From Clostridium aquiflavi (GTDB taxonomy: Bacteria; Bacillota; Clostridia; Clostridiales; Clostridiaceae): a stretch of DNA of 55,632 nucleotides. The notes beneath the pieces were generated by a model. That model was not told the origin of the DNA, made no database searches, and saw only the letters and a list, made by a program, of their open reading frames with translations. This document shows, piece by piece, positions 8,550 to 16,692 of this stretch (positions are counted from its first letter, which is position 1; every line of letters begins with the position of its first letter). Both the position numbers and the translations under genes were made by a program. Location of the stretch: the NCBI RefSeq assembly GCF_031344075.1, contig NZ_JAVJAN010000027.1:1-55632 (forward strand), read 5' to 3'.

Positions 8550-9803
8550 ATGAAAAACTGTTTAGTTCTTTTAACTAAAGTCTTTCCTTTTGATAAAGGA
8601 GAGGAATTTATTGAAGATGAAATACCAATGCTTTCAAAAGCTTTTGATAAAATAATTCTTATAGCTACTAGTACTGCAGATAATGCAATACAAACTAGAG
8701 AGGTTCCTGAAAATTTTGAAGTACATAGAATTAAAGCATCAGGAATAAAGCGTAAGTTACCTGTGAATGCAATGAAATTTTTCCCATTTTCAAAGTATAA
8801 AGGATATGTTTTAAAAGAGGAAAGCAACGAAGTTAAGGGATCATTAAAAAGAAGAGGTTACTTAACATACTTTTTAGCTAAGGCAGAGAGTGTATACAAA
8901 GAATGTGAGAATATTCTTATGAGTTCTGATATAAAGAGTTATGATAAAAAGACATTTTATAGTTACTGGTTATATGATATAGCATATGCAGTTATAAAAT
9001 TAAAAGAAAAGTTTGGAGATAAAACTAGTAAAGTAGTAAGTCGTACACATAGATATGATCTTTATGCTGATAAAAATTCATTAAATTATTTACCACTTAG
9101 ATATTATTTGCTTGAAAATTTAGATAAAGTATATCCATGTTCTGATGATGGTAGTAATTATTTAAAAGGTTTATACCCAGCTTATAAAGAGAAAATAAAA
9201 ACAGCTTATCTTGGAACTAGAAACTATGGTATATCTAATTCATCAAATGATGGTGTGTATAGAATAGTTAGTTGTTGTCATGTGTCACCAGTTAAAAGAA
9301 TTGATTTATTAGCAAAATCATTAGCAACATTAAAAGATTCTGGATTAAAATTAAAATGGATACATTTTGGTGCAGGGGATGGACTAGAGGAAGTAAAAGA
9401 GTACTCAAAAGAAAACTTAAGCTTTATGGATGTGGATTTTAAAGGATCAGTAAAGAATGAAGAATTGATGAATTATTATTCAAATAATCCAGTTGACTTA
9501 TTTGTAAATACAAGTAGTTCAGAGGGTTTACCTGTAAGTATTATGGAAGCTTGTTCATTTGGAATTCCAACTATAGCTACTGATGTTGGAGGAACTAGCG
9601 AGATAGTAAGAAATGAAGAAACAGGATTTTTGTTAGATGTTAATTTTAAACTAGAGGAATGTGGAAATAAGATTAGAGGAATGGCAGAACTTTCTGATGA
9701 AGAAAAGCAAAAATTTAGAGAGAAATGTCGTGAAATATGGTTAGAAAATTTCTGTGGTGAGAATAATTTCCAAGGCTTTTCGAAAGAAATACAACCATAT
9801 TAA
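8550..9803 (+). CDS. GT4 family glycosyltransferase
   Basis: A GT-B fold sugar transferase of 417 residues. The C-terminal domain has the E-x7-E motif of retaining GT4 enzymes (E325 and E333 in SSSEGLPVSIMEA) followed by GIPTIATDVGGTSEIV, which binds the donor nucleotide. The ATG at 8550 is chosen because TGGAGGG lies directly upstream and MKNCLVLLTKVFPF is a normal N-terminal strand; an in-frame ATG at 8511 would add 13 unconvincing residues and lacks a binding site. It stands alone between the divergent epimerase gene and a strong terminator. Substrates are unknown. Confidence 0.87.
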   Translation: MKNCLVLLTKVFPFDKGEEFIEDEIPMLSKAFDKIILIATSTADNAIQTREVPENFEVHRIKASGIKRKLPVNAMKFFPFSKYKGYVLKEESNEVKGSLKRRGYLTYFLAKAESVYKECENILMSSDIKSYDKKTFYSYWLYDIAYAVIKLKEKFGDKTSKVVSRTHRYDLYADKNSLNYLPLRYYLLENLDKVYPCSDDGSNYLKGLYPAYKEKIKTAYLGTRNYGISNSSNDGVYRIVSCCHVSPVKRIDLLAKSLATLKDSGLKLKWIHFGAGDGLEEVKEYSKENLSFMDVDFKGSVKNEELMNYYSNNPVDLFVNTSSSEGLPVSIMEACSFGIPTIATDVGGTSEIVRNEETGFLLDVNFKLEECGNKIRGMAELSDEEKQKFREKCREIWLENFCGENNFQGFSKEIQPY

Positions 9804-9835
9804 GATAAGTAGATTTATTAAAATATATAGGTTAG

Positions 9836-9896
9836 AACATGGTTGTTTTATATTTTGGTAAGATAAAAATATGAATAACCATGTTTCGTTTTTTAT
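9836..9896 (+). terminator. Terminator after GT4 gene
   Basis: GAACATGGTTGTTTTATATTTT pairs with the AAAATATGAATAACCATGTT side, giving a long stem, and CGTTTTTTATT follows. Confidence 0.8.
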
Positions 9897-9925
9897 TCTT
9901 TAACTTAAAAAGTTTATAAAAACTA

Positions 9926-9954
9926 TTGACTTTAGCATTCGATAGAACTACAAT
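9926..9954 (+). promoter_or_regulatory. Promoter of the Rrf2 regulator gene
   Basis: TTGACT (9926-9931), a spacer of exactly 17 and TACAAT (9949-9954). GTTACAAC (9956-9963) lies just after the -10 and resembles the half-sites of the two inverted repeats upstream of the next gene, consistent with autoregulation. Confidence 0.6.
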
Positions 9955-9976
9955 GGTTACAACAGGAGTGATAAAA

Positions 9977-10408
9977 ATGAAAATAAGCAGTAGATTTTCT
10001 GTAGCAGTTCATATTTTATCTATACTATCTATGGAAGATAGCAATTTATGTACTTCTGAATGGATAGCAGGTAGTGTAAATACTAATCCAGTTGTTATAC
10101 GAAGAGTAATGGGAATGTTAAAGAGAGCTGGTTTAGTTAATGTCATAGCAGGTGCTGGTGGAGCTTATTTATTAAAGGAGTTAGATCAAATAACATTGCT
10201 AGATGTATACAGAGCTGTAGAGGTTGTCAAAGAAGGAGAATTATTTCAATTTCATGAATCACCAAATATAAATTGTCCTATTGGTGCAAATATTCAAGGT
10301 GTGCTTGAAGGTGTACTATTAAGTGCTCAAGAAGCTATGGAACAAGTATTAGGAAATGTAACAATGGAATATATAGTTAAAGGCATAAGAAAAAAAATTG
10401 AGAAGTAA
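9977..10408 (+). CDS. Rrf2 family transcriptional regulator (YwnA-like)
   Basis: A small winged-helix DNA-binding protein of 143 residues. The N-terminus MKISSRFSVAVHILSIL and the recognition region NPVVIRRVMGMLKRAGLV are typical of Rrf2. Only two cysteines are present (in NLCTSEW and NINCPIG), so it lacks the three-cysteine iron-sulfur cluster set of IscR/NsrR and resembles the YwnA/CymR-type members. The ATG at 9977 has AGGAG upstream; an in-frame extension from 9926 would be translated from within the promoter. It precedes a DsbA-like and an NAD(P)-binding protein; in Bacillus ywnA likewise precedes ywnB. Control of a redox or electrophile response is an inference. Confidence 0.87.
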   Translation: MKISSRFSVAVHILSILSMEDSNLCTSEWIAGSVNTNPVVIRRVMGMLKRAGLVNVIAGAGGAYLLKELDQITLLDVYRAVEVVKEGELFQFHESPNINCPIGANIQGVLEGVLLSAQEAMEQVLGNVTMEYIVKGIRKKIEK

Positions 10409-10429
10409 ATCAATTTTTTTTAAAATAGA

Positions 10430-10448
10430 TGTAACTTACATAGTTACA
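10430..10448. promoter_or_regulatory. Candidate Rrf2 operator 1
   Basis: TGTAAC-7-GTTACA, a perfect inverted repeat (10430-10435 and 10443-10448) between the regulator and the DsbA-family gene. Confidence 0.45.
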
Positions 10449-10515
10449 ACTGTTAATAATTTTATAAATTGTTGCAAATTAATACTTACTATAGAAAACA
10501 AATTTTTTTGAAAAT

Positions 10516-10538
10516 GTTGTAACTATATCAATTACAAC
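10516..10538. promoter_or_regulatory. Candidate Rrf2 operator 2
   Basis: GTTGTAA-9-TTACAAC, a perfect 7-base inverted repeat immediately upstream of AAGGAGG and the DsbA-family start. It shares the GTTACAAC/GTTGTAAC core with the site at 10430 and with 9956-9963. Confidence 0.55.
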
Positions 10539-10559
10539 AAAAGTAAGGAGGTTATTGAA

Positions 10560-11165
10560 ATGACATTAAATATTAAGGTATATTCTGATTTTGCTTGTCC
10601 ATTTTGTTTTTTAGGAAAGGAGACTTTAAGTCAGGCTGTAAAAGGAAAGGATGTAAATATTCAATGGATGCCATTTGAATTAAGACCAGAGCCATCGCCT
10701 AGAATTGATCCTTGGAAGGATTCTTCAAAATTAAATTCATGGAATAATTTTATTGAACCAATGGCAAAAAAATTAGGTATAGATATGAAATTACCCAAGC
10801 TTTCACCTCATCCATATACTAATTTAGCTTTTGAAGGATATCATTATGCAGTTGAGTTTGGAAAAGGAAATGAATATGTTGAAAGAGTTTTTAGAGGGTT
10901 CTTTGAAGAAGAATTAGATATTGGAAAAGTTGAAATATTATCTAAGTTAGCGGAAGAAATAGGTTTAAATAAAGAAAAATTTAGTGAGGTTTTAAATACT
11001 AGAAAATATAAAGATAAGCAAGAAGAAGTATTGAAGCAGGCTTATGAAGAGAGTAACATTACAGCCGTGCCTACAATATTTATAGGTGACGAAGTAGTAC
11101 AAGGTATTACATCAAAAGAAAATTTAGAAGAAATAATAAAAAGACAATTGTTAAAAAATAATTAA
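10560..11165 (+). CDS. DsbA family oxidoreductase, FrnE-like
   Basis: A thioredoxin-fold thiol-disulfide oxidoreductase of 201 residues without a signal peptide, hence cytoplasmic. The active site CPFC lies at residues 13-16 (SDFACPFCFLGKETL). The helical insertion and the cis-proline segment near TAVPTIFIGDEVVQG follow the FrnE/DsbA-like pattern. AAGGAGG precedes the ATG. It lies directly after the candidate operators of the Rrf2 regulator and is followed after 26 bases by the NAD(P)-binding protein, so the two are probably one operon. A role in oxidative or electrophile stress is inferred from family and context. Confidence 0.87.
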   Translation: MTLNIKVYSDFACPFCFLGKETLSQAVKGKDVNIQWMPFELRPEPSPRIDPWKDSSKLNSWNNFIEPMAKKLGIDMKLPKLSPHPYTNLAFEGYHYAVEFGKGNEYVERVFRGFFEEELDIGKVEILSKLAEEIGLNKEKFSEVLNTRKYKDKQEEVLKQAYEESNITAVPTIFIGDEVVQGITSKENLEEIIKRQLLKNN

Positions 11166-11191
11166 TTTTATAAATGGAAGGAAGATATATT

Positions 11192-11830
11192 ATGAAAATT
11201 GCTTTAATTGGTTCAACAGGAAATGCGGGAAAGATGATCTTAAAAGAGGCTCTAAATAGGGGATATGAGGTTATTGCTATTGCAAGAGACAAATCAAAGG
11301 TAAAAGATACTAATGAAAAATTAACTGTTTTACAAGGGGATATTTTAAAATTAGATACATTAGAAAATAAATTAGAGGGAGTAGATGTTTTAGTTAGTGC
11401 TTTTGGGCCTAAATTTGGACAAGAGAATACACTAATAGATGCAACTAATAATTTAATAAGCTTGGTTAAAAAGTCAGGTGTTAATAGACTTGTAGCAATG
11501 GGTGGAGCTGGAAGTTTAAAAGTTGAAAGTGGTATTGAATTAGTTCAGACAGAAGGATTCCCTGAAGATTGGAAACCAATAGCATTAGCTCATTCAAAGT
11601 CTTTAGATATATATAGAAATGAAAAGGAAATAAATTGGACATATCTAAGTCCAGCAGCATTAATAGCACCAGGAGTAAGAATAGGAAAATATTCAGTTGG
11701 AGATGAATATTTAGTTGTAGATGAAAAGGGAAAAAGTGAAATTTCTTTTGAAGATTTTGCAGTGGCTATTATTGATGAAATTGAAACTCCTAAACATACA
11801 AAAAGTAGATTTACAGTAGCATATAAGTAA
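11192..11830 (+). CDS. NAD(P)-binding oxidoreductase, NmrA/YwnB-like
   Basis: An atypical short-chain dehydrogenase of 212 residues. The N-terminal Rossmann motif GSTGNAGKM (residues about 7-15) binds the dinucleotide, and the middle segment LVAMGGAGSL matches the NmrA/YwnB family; the catalytic YxxxK of classical SDRs is not apparent. The ATG at 11192 is preferred over 11174 because GGAAGGA lies between them and the Rossmann strand starts immediately. Paired with the Rrf2 gene, the arrangement recalls ywnA-ywnB, here with a DsbA-like gene inserted. Substrate unknown. Confidence 0.82.
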   Translation: MKIALIGSTGNAGKMILKEALNRGYEVIAIARDKSKVKDTNEKLTVLQGDILKLDTLENKLEGVDVLVSAFGPKFGQENTLIDATNNLISLVKKSGVNRLVAMGGAGSLKVESGIELVQTEGFPEDWKPIALAHSKSLDIYRNEKEINWTYLSPAALIAPGVRIGKYSVGDEYLVVDEKGKSEISFEDFAVAIIDEIETPKHTKSRFTVAYK

Positions 11831-11949
11831 AATACAAATACTATAAGCAGAAATTTATATAAAAAAATTTTATGTATATTATTCGAAAAACATATTATTA
11901 ATAACAGATACTTTTTACTATAAAAAATTATAAATGTGTTAACTTGATT

Positions 11950-12053
11950 AAAAAATATATTATATGTTGCAATTTAAAATATACAATAATAGAGTAAACA
12001 TCTATTTGATTTATTTAAGATCTCTTATTGCAACATATAATATATAATTTTTT
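11950..12053. repeat. Foldback sequence with about 22-bp arms
   Basis: The 341-base gap 11831-12171 contains this inverted repeat: the arm 11950-11973 ending in TATATGTTGCAAT and its complement 12027-12053 starting ATTGCAACATATA, with a two-base insertion. The T-rich right end could give termination for the upstream operon, but the 53-base loop makes it unusual. Nothing else was recognised in the gap. Confidence 0.55.
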
Positions 12054-12171
12054 ATTTTATACTTAAGTGCAAATAGTGTAATTCGATAATTTATATAAAT
12101 GGGTTTGTTAATTTTAGGGGAGTTTTGCGGAGAATATATATATTACAAATAGAATTACGGGAGTGATAAAA

Positions 12172-14181
12172 ATGTTGAAAAAGCTATCTTTTAAAATGAA
12201 ATTATTAATTACGATTTTACCTGTTGTGATAATTGGAATGTCAATTTTGAGTTTTACAACATTTTATCAATTTAGAAAAAATATTGAGAATGAACTTATT
12301 AATAATAAATTAGAGGAAGGAAAAAAACTAACTGAGAATATAAACACTTGGCTAGAAGGAAAACTATTAGAAGTAAGAAGTTCTGCTAATACACCTACAG
12401 CAAAACTAATAGAAACAGATATTTCTGCTGTAGATAATTTTAATGCAGAAAGAATTAAATTTTTAGAAAAAAATTATCCAGGAGAATATGATAATGCAGC
12501 AGCAACTTTATTTAATAATGATGGTAAATCTAGAGCTCAATATTCAAATGGAAATTTTGTAAATGGTGATGTGTCAGAAAAAGCATGGTACAAAAATTTA
12601 ATGAGTGGAGTGCCATATAATATATCTAATCCAGTAGTATCAAAGGGAACTGGTAAAACTTTGGTTGTAATAGGTGTCCCAATTAATAATGAATCAGAGC
12701 AAACAATAGGAACAATGATATCTGCTGTAAATCTTTTACATATTCAGGAAAAGGTTAAGGAATTTAAATATGGTGATAAAGGATATAGTTTATTAATAGG
12801 AAATGATGGAACTATTCTTGAACATCCAGATGAGTCATTAGTAATGAAAACAAAAATATCAGAAATACAAGATGAAAATATACAATCATTAGGAAAAGAA
12901 ATGATGGAAAAAGAATCTGGTGTATTTAGATTTGGAAATGGAGATAATAAATCCATTGTATTTTACAATAAAGTTCCATTATCAGGTTGGAGTGTAGCAA
13001 GTGTTGTATCTGAAAAAGAATTATTTGCTTCTTCAAATAGGTTAATGACAATTTTACTTTTCATAACAATAGCAATTGTATTTATTATAGCACTTGTAAT
13101 AGCATTTGTAGCAAAACAAATGACATTGCCATTAACTAAGTTGTCTGATTTCGCAGAAGAAATTGCATTGGGGAATCTTACAAATGAATTAGAAATTGAC
13201 GGACAAGATGAAATTTCCAAAGTAACAAAAGGATTAAATAATACAGTTTTAAAACTTAAGGAAATGATAGGTGACATAAGTAGTTCAGCTGATGAGGTTA
13301 TGGTAGTATCTAATAGTTTAGCGTCAGCAACAAGTGAATCATTAAAGGGAAGTGAAGATGTTTCACGAAGTATGCAAGAAATAGCAACAGGTGCTGTATC
13401 TCAAGCAGAAGGAGCAAGTAAAGCATCTACTGTAACAGGAGAATTAGTTGAAGATATAAATGAAGTATTTAAAAAGTGTAACTATATGATAAACATAGTA
13501 GAAAAATCAAGTGATATAAGTATCACAGTTTCACAAGGAGTTAAAGAAGCTGTAGATAGTATAAAGAATATAGCTGCAACTAATAAACATAATGTTGAAG
13601 AAATACAAAATTTATTAGAGCAATCTAGAGAAATTGGACAAATTGTAGATGTAATAAGTGGTATAGCTGAACAAACTAATCTTTTATCACTTAATGCAGC
13701 CATTGAAGCAGCTAGAGCCGGTGAACAAGGTATAGTTGCAGATGAAGTAAGAAAACTAGCAGAACAATCAAGTAATTCTTCAAAAAGGATATCAGAACTT
13801 ATTAGCGGGGTTCAAAAACAAATTGAAATCATATCAAATAAAATGGATGCTGGAACAAGTGAAGTTATGCATGGAGTTAAAATGGCAACATTAGTTGGTA
13901 ATGATTTTGAAGAAATAGAAAAAGCATTTAATGAAGTTAATAGTGTTGTATCAGATGTATCAAAGGCCACTAATAGAATGGAAAAGAAAGTGAATGTAAC
14001 AGCTGATATTATAAATAATGTTGCAGCCGTAACAGAAGAGAATGCAGCATCTACAGAAGAGGTTACTGCATCAAATGAAGAGCAAACTGCTTTTATGCAT
14101 CAAATTGTAGAATCAACTTATACATTAGAAGAATTAGTTGAAAAACTTAACAATACAGTAGAGAAGTTTAAATTATCATAG
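12172..14181 (+). CDS. Methyl-accepting chemotaxis protein with altered hairpin tip
   Basis: A membrane chemoreceptor of 669 residues: TM1 near 13-35, an extracytoplasmic dCache-like sensor domain (about 36-285), TM2 near 292-315, HAMP, then a coiled-coil signalling domain. The highly conserved tip normally reads AGExGxGFAVVADE; here it is AGEQGIVADEVRKLAEQ, with four residues missing after G520. This region contacts CheA and CheW, so coupling may be altered. The frame is otherwise intact, so it is not a frameshift. The ATG at 12172 is chosen because GGGAG precedes it; the in-frame GTG at 12163 overlaps that site. A terminator follows. Ligand unknown. Confidence 0.9.
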   Translation: MLKKLSFKMKLLITILPVVIIGMSILSFTTFYQFRKNIENELINNKLEEGKKLTENINTWLEGKLLEVRSSANTPTAKLIETDISAVDNFNAERIKFLEKNYPGEYDNAAATLFNNDGKSRAQYSNGNFVNGDVSEKAWYKNLMSGVPYNISNPVVSKGTGKTLVVIGVPINNESEQTIGTMISAVNLLHIQEKVKEFKYGDKGYSLLIGNDGTILEHPDESLVMKTKISEIQDENIQSLGKEMMEKESGVFRFGNGDNKSIVFYNKVPLSGWSVASVVSEKELFASSNRLMTILLFITIAIVFIIALVIAFVAKQMTLPLTKLSDFAEEIALGNLTNELEIDGQDEISKVTKGLNNTVLKLKEMIGDISSSADEVMVVSNSLASATSESLKGSEDVSRSMQEIATGAVSQAEGASKASTVTGELVEDINEVFKKCNYMINIVEKSSDISITVSQGVKEAVDSIKNIAATNKHNVEEIQNLLEQSREIGQIVDVISGIAEQTNLLSLNAAIEAARAGEQGIVADEVRKLAEQSSNSSKRISELISGVQKQIEIISNKMDAGTSEVMHGVKMATLVGNDFEEIEKAFNEVNSVVSDVSKATNRMEKKVNVTADIINNVAAVTEENAASTEEVTASNEEQTAFMHQIVESTYTLEELVEKLNNTVEKFKLS

Positions 14182-14203
14182 ACTTAAAAGTAAATTATAT
14201 GTT

Positions 14204-14247
14204 AAAAGCTTATAATCTTATAAAATAAAGATTGTAAGCTTTTTATT
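14204..14247 (+). terminator. Terminator of the chemoreceptor gene
   Basis: AAAAGCTTATAATCTT pairs with AAGATTGTAAGCTTTT, followed by TATTTATTT. Confidence 0.85.
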
Positions 14248-14284
14248 TATTTAATTCTTATGGATTTAAATAAAATTTTTTTTA

Positions 14285-14293
14285 TGTTATAAT
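14285..14293 (+). promoter_or_regulatory. Extended -10 promoter
   Basis: TGTTATAAT (TG-N-TATAAT) with only a weak -35 upstream. It would start transcription near 14300, at the beginning of the structured leader before the GT4 gene. Confidence 0.5.
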
Positions 14294-14315
14294 CTACTAG
14301 AATTATAAACAAAAA

Positions 14316-14442
14316 TTTTATCTTAGATGGGATTTTTACTCTATTTGAGACTTAGAAATTGTTATATCCATAGGGAATTAGCATTCATAATACTCCTACT
14401 TTTACAGGTAGGAGTATTATGAATGCTAGCTATGAGATAAAA
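14316..14442 (+). other. Structured leader or small RNA candidate
   Basis: The 383-base gap 14182-14564 holds a terminator, the extended -10 promoter and this structure. TTTTATCT (14316-14323) can pair with AGATAAAA (14435-14442), enclosing a perfect 20-bp hairpin: AGCATTCATAATACTCCTAC (14380-14399) with its complement at 14408-14427 and an 8-base loop. No T-run follows, so the hairpin is not an intrinsic terminator. The remaining ~120 bases to the gene start show nothing else. I could not match it to a known RNA family. Confidence 0.45.
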
Positions 14443-14564
14443 AATATTAGTATAATGTAAATATGAAAAGTATAACAAATGGAATTGAAAAAACAATATA
14501 GTTTCTATTTATAAGTATGTAAATATTAAGTTATATATTACATAATTTAAGGAGAGAATTTTAA

Positions 14565-15785
14565 ATGAATATTTTACTTATAAACCACTATGCTGGTTCT
14601 GATTATCATGGAATGGAATTTAGACCATATTATATGGCTAGAGAATGGAAAAACATGGGGCACAATGTTACTATATTAGGTGCTGATTTTTCTCATTTAA
14701 GAAAAAACAATCCTAAGATTACAAAGGATTTTGAAGAAGAAATAATAGATGGAATTACATATGTATGGGTGAAAACACCAGAATACAGTGGAAATGGAAT
14801 TGGAAGAATAAAAAACATATCAACTTTTATGTATAAATTAAGAATGAATTATAAAAAAATTGCAGATAAGTATAAACCAGATGCAGTTATAGCATCATCT
14901 ACATATCCTTTAGATATATATCCAGCTCATAGAATAGCTAAGAGATGTGATGCAAAACTTTGTTTTGAAATACATGATTTATGGCCACTTAGTCCTATGG
15001 AAATTGGAGGATTTTCTGAGAAAAATCCAGCAATAGTAGTACTTCAAAGAGCTGAAGACTTTGCTTATAAAAATTCAGATGTTATCGTATCAATTTTACC
15101 TAATGCAGATAAGCATATAAGAGAAAGAGGATTTTCAACTGATAAATATGTGTATGTTCCAAATGGAATAATACTTGGTGAAAAGAAAAATCCACCAACA
15201 GAAAAGACTATTGAAAGACTTAAAGAATTAAAAGAGCAAGGTTATTTCTTAGTTGGATATACAGGAAATCATTCACCAGCAAATGTATTAGATACAATGA
15301 TAGATGCAGCAAAGAAAACTAAAGATGAAAAAGTCAAGTATGTTTTAGTTGGAAAAGGTAATGTCAAAGATGAGTTAATTAATTATGCAAAAGCCAATGA
15401 TGTAAAAAATGTAGAGTTTTTAGATCCAGTATTAAAAGATAATATGGATAATGCATTACAATTATTAGATATTTGTTATATAAGTTTAAAGAAACAAAAC
15501 TTATTTAATTACGGGGTTAGTCCAAATAAATTATTTGATTATATGATGGCAGCAAGACCTGTAATTTATGCAATAGAAGCTTCAAATGATCCAGTTAAGG
15601 ATTCTAACTGTGGAATAACAGTACCAGCAGAAGATTCTGAAGCAGTAGTTGAAGCAGTATTAAAAATTAAGGAATTAAGTGATGATGAAAAGAATAAAAT
15701 GGGTCAAAACGGAAATGACTATGTATTAAAAAATCATACTTATCATGGTTTAGCAATGAAATTTTTAAATGCTTTAAAGAAATAA
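14565..15785 (+). CDS. GT4 family glycosyltransferase, WbuB-like
   Basis: A GT-B sugar transferase of 406 residues. The N-terminus MNILLINHYAGSDYHGMEFRPYYMAREW with the following GHNVTILGADFSH is characteristic of the WbuB-type GT4 group in capsule and O-antigen loci. The central FEIHDLWPLSP and the C-terminal PNKLFDYMMAARPVIYA form the acceptor and donor regions. GGAGAG precedes the ATG. It is followed by the initiating sugar transferase and a Gfo/Idh/MocA enzyme on the same strand, with 150-base gaps, so they may be separate or loosely coupled units. Exact sugars cannot be named. Confidence 0.88.
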   Translation: MNILLINHYAGSDYHGMEFRPYYMAREWKNMGHNVTILGADFSHLRKNNPKITKDFEEEIIDGITYVWVKTPEYSGNGIGRIKNISTFMYKLRMNYKKIADKYKPDAVIASSTYPLDIYPAHRIAKRCDAKLCFEIHDLWPLSPMEIGGFSEKNPAIVVLQRAEDFAYKNSDVIVSILPNADKHIRERGFSTDKYVYVPNGIILGEKKNPPTEKTIERLKELKEQGYFLVGYTGNHSPANVLDTMIDAAKKTKDEKVKYVLVGKGNVKDELINYAKANDVKNVEFLDPVLKDNMDNALQLLDICYISLKKQNLFNYGVSPNKLFDYMMAARPVIYAIEASNDPVKDSNCGITVPAEDSEAVVEAVLKIKELSDDEKNKMGQNGNDYVLKNHTYHGLAMKFLNALKK

Positions 15786-15935
15786 GTTAAGAATTTATGA
15801 AGAATTAATATATTTACAACTTAAGTTATTTAAAAATGATAAAATATCTATTAAATATATTGTTGATAAATTATGCAATAATATAGAAAAAGTTTATAAC
15901 AGTAAATTTAGAATTGATTTTGTAGGAGTGTATTC

Positions 15936-16541
15936 ATGAACAATTTTAATAAGATAGTTAAGAGAGTATTTGATTTTATATGCTCTACTTTAGGAATAAT
16001 AATTTTAAGTCCAATATTTATTTTAATATCTATTATGATAAAAACAGGATCTGATGGTCCAGTATTTTTCAAACAGATAAGAGTCGGAAGAGATGGAAAG
16101 GACTTTGAAATATTAAAGTTTAGAACTATGGTAGTTGATGCTGAAAAATTAGGAAAGCAAATAACTGTAGGAAATGATAATAGAATTACTAAGATAGGTT
16201 CATTTTTAAGAAAATATAAATTAGATGAATTACCACAATTAATAAATGTATTTAAAGGCGATATGAGCTTAGTTGGACCAAGACCTGAAGTGCCGAGGTA
16301 TGTTAAGATGTATAATGATGAGCAAAGAAAGGTACTTGAAGTAAAACCAGGAATAACTGATTTAGCGTCTATAAGATATAAGGATGAAAATGCGCTGCTT
16401 GGAAAAGCTGAAAATCCAGAAGAATTTTACATAAATACAATTATGCCTGATAAATTAGCATTAAATTTAGAATACATAAATAAAAGTAATGTATTTTTTG
16501 ATATTTATATAATAGTAAAAACTATATTAAAATGTATATAG
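15936..16541 (+). CDS. Undecaprenyl-phosphate sugar phosphotransferase (EpsL/WcaJ-like)
   Basis: This is the initiating enzyme of glycan repeat-unit synthesis. It moves a sugar-1-phosphate from a UDP-sugar to undecaprenyl phosphate at the inner face of the membrane. The 201 residues form the short, single-domain type: one hydrophobic segment (about 11-33) and the catalytic core with KFRTMVVDAE, RITKIGSFLRKYKLDELPQL, and MSLVGPRPEVPRYV, including the DE and PRP motifs of the family. TAGGAG lies upstream of the ATG. It lies in the polysaccharide region between a GT4 and a sugar dehydrogenase. The sugar transferred is not predictable. Confidence 0.92.
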   Translation: MNNFNKIVKRVFDFICSTLGIIILSPIFILISIMIKTGSDGPVFFKQIRVGRDGKDFEILKFRTMVVDAEKLGKQITVGNDNRITKIGSFLRKYKLDELPQLINVFKGDMSLVGPRPEVPRYVKMYNDEQRKVLEVKPGITDLASIRYKDENALLGKAENPEEFYINTIMPDKLALNLEYINKSNVFFDIYIIVKTILKCI

Positions 16542-16565
16542 TTTTTACTATGTAATTAAAATAAA

Positions 16566-16583
16566 GTTGATATTGTAGTATAA
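16566..16583 (+). repeat. Possible left-arm fragment of the divergent foldback subfamily
   Basis: GTTGATATTGTAGTATAA closely resembles the start of the left arm of the 50456 element. Very short, so this could be chance. Confidence 0.3.
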
Positions 16584-16692
16584 ACAATATTCTTAAGCTT
16601 AAGAGTAATTTACAGTAAGCTTATGGGTCAAGTGTTATAATTTATAATAAAATTTAAGCATATTAAATATATAGAAAAGGTCGTGTAGTATT

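Noticed and set aside
12963..13277. Minus-strand ORF of 104 residues inside a chemoreceptor gene
   Set aside because: It lies wholly within a well-supported plus-strand gene with no ribosome binding site. Similar shadows inside other genes (e.g. 34344-34658, 49884-50237, 18679-19017) were dropped for the same reason.
14380..14427. Perfect 20-bp hairpin as an intrinsic terminator of the chemoreceptor gene
   Set aside because: No T-run follows it, and a good terminator for that gene is already present at 14204-14247.
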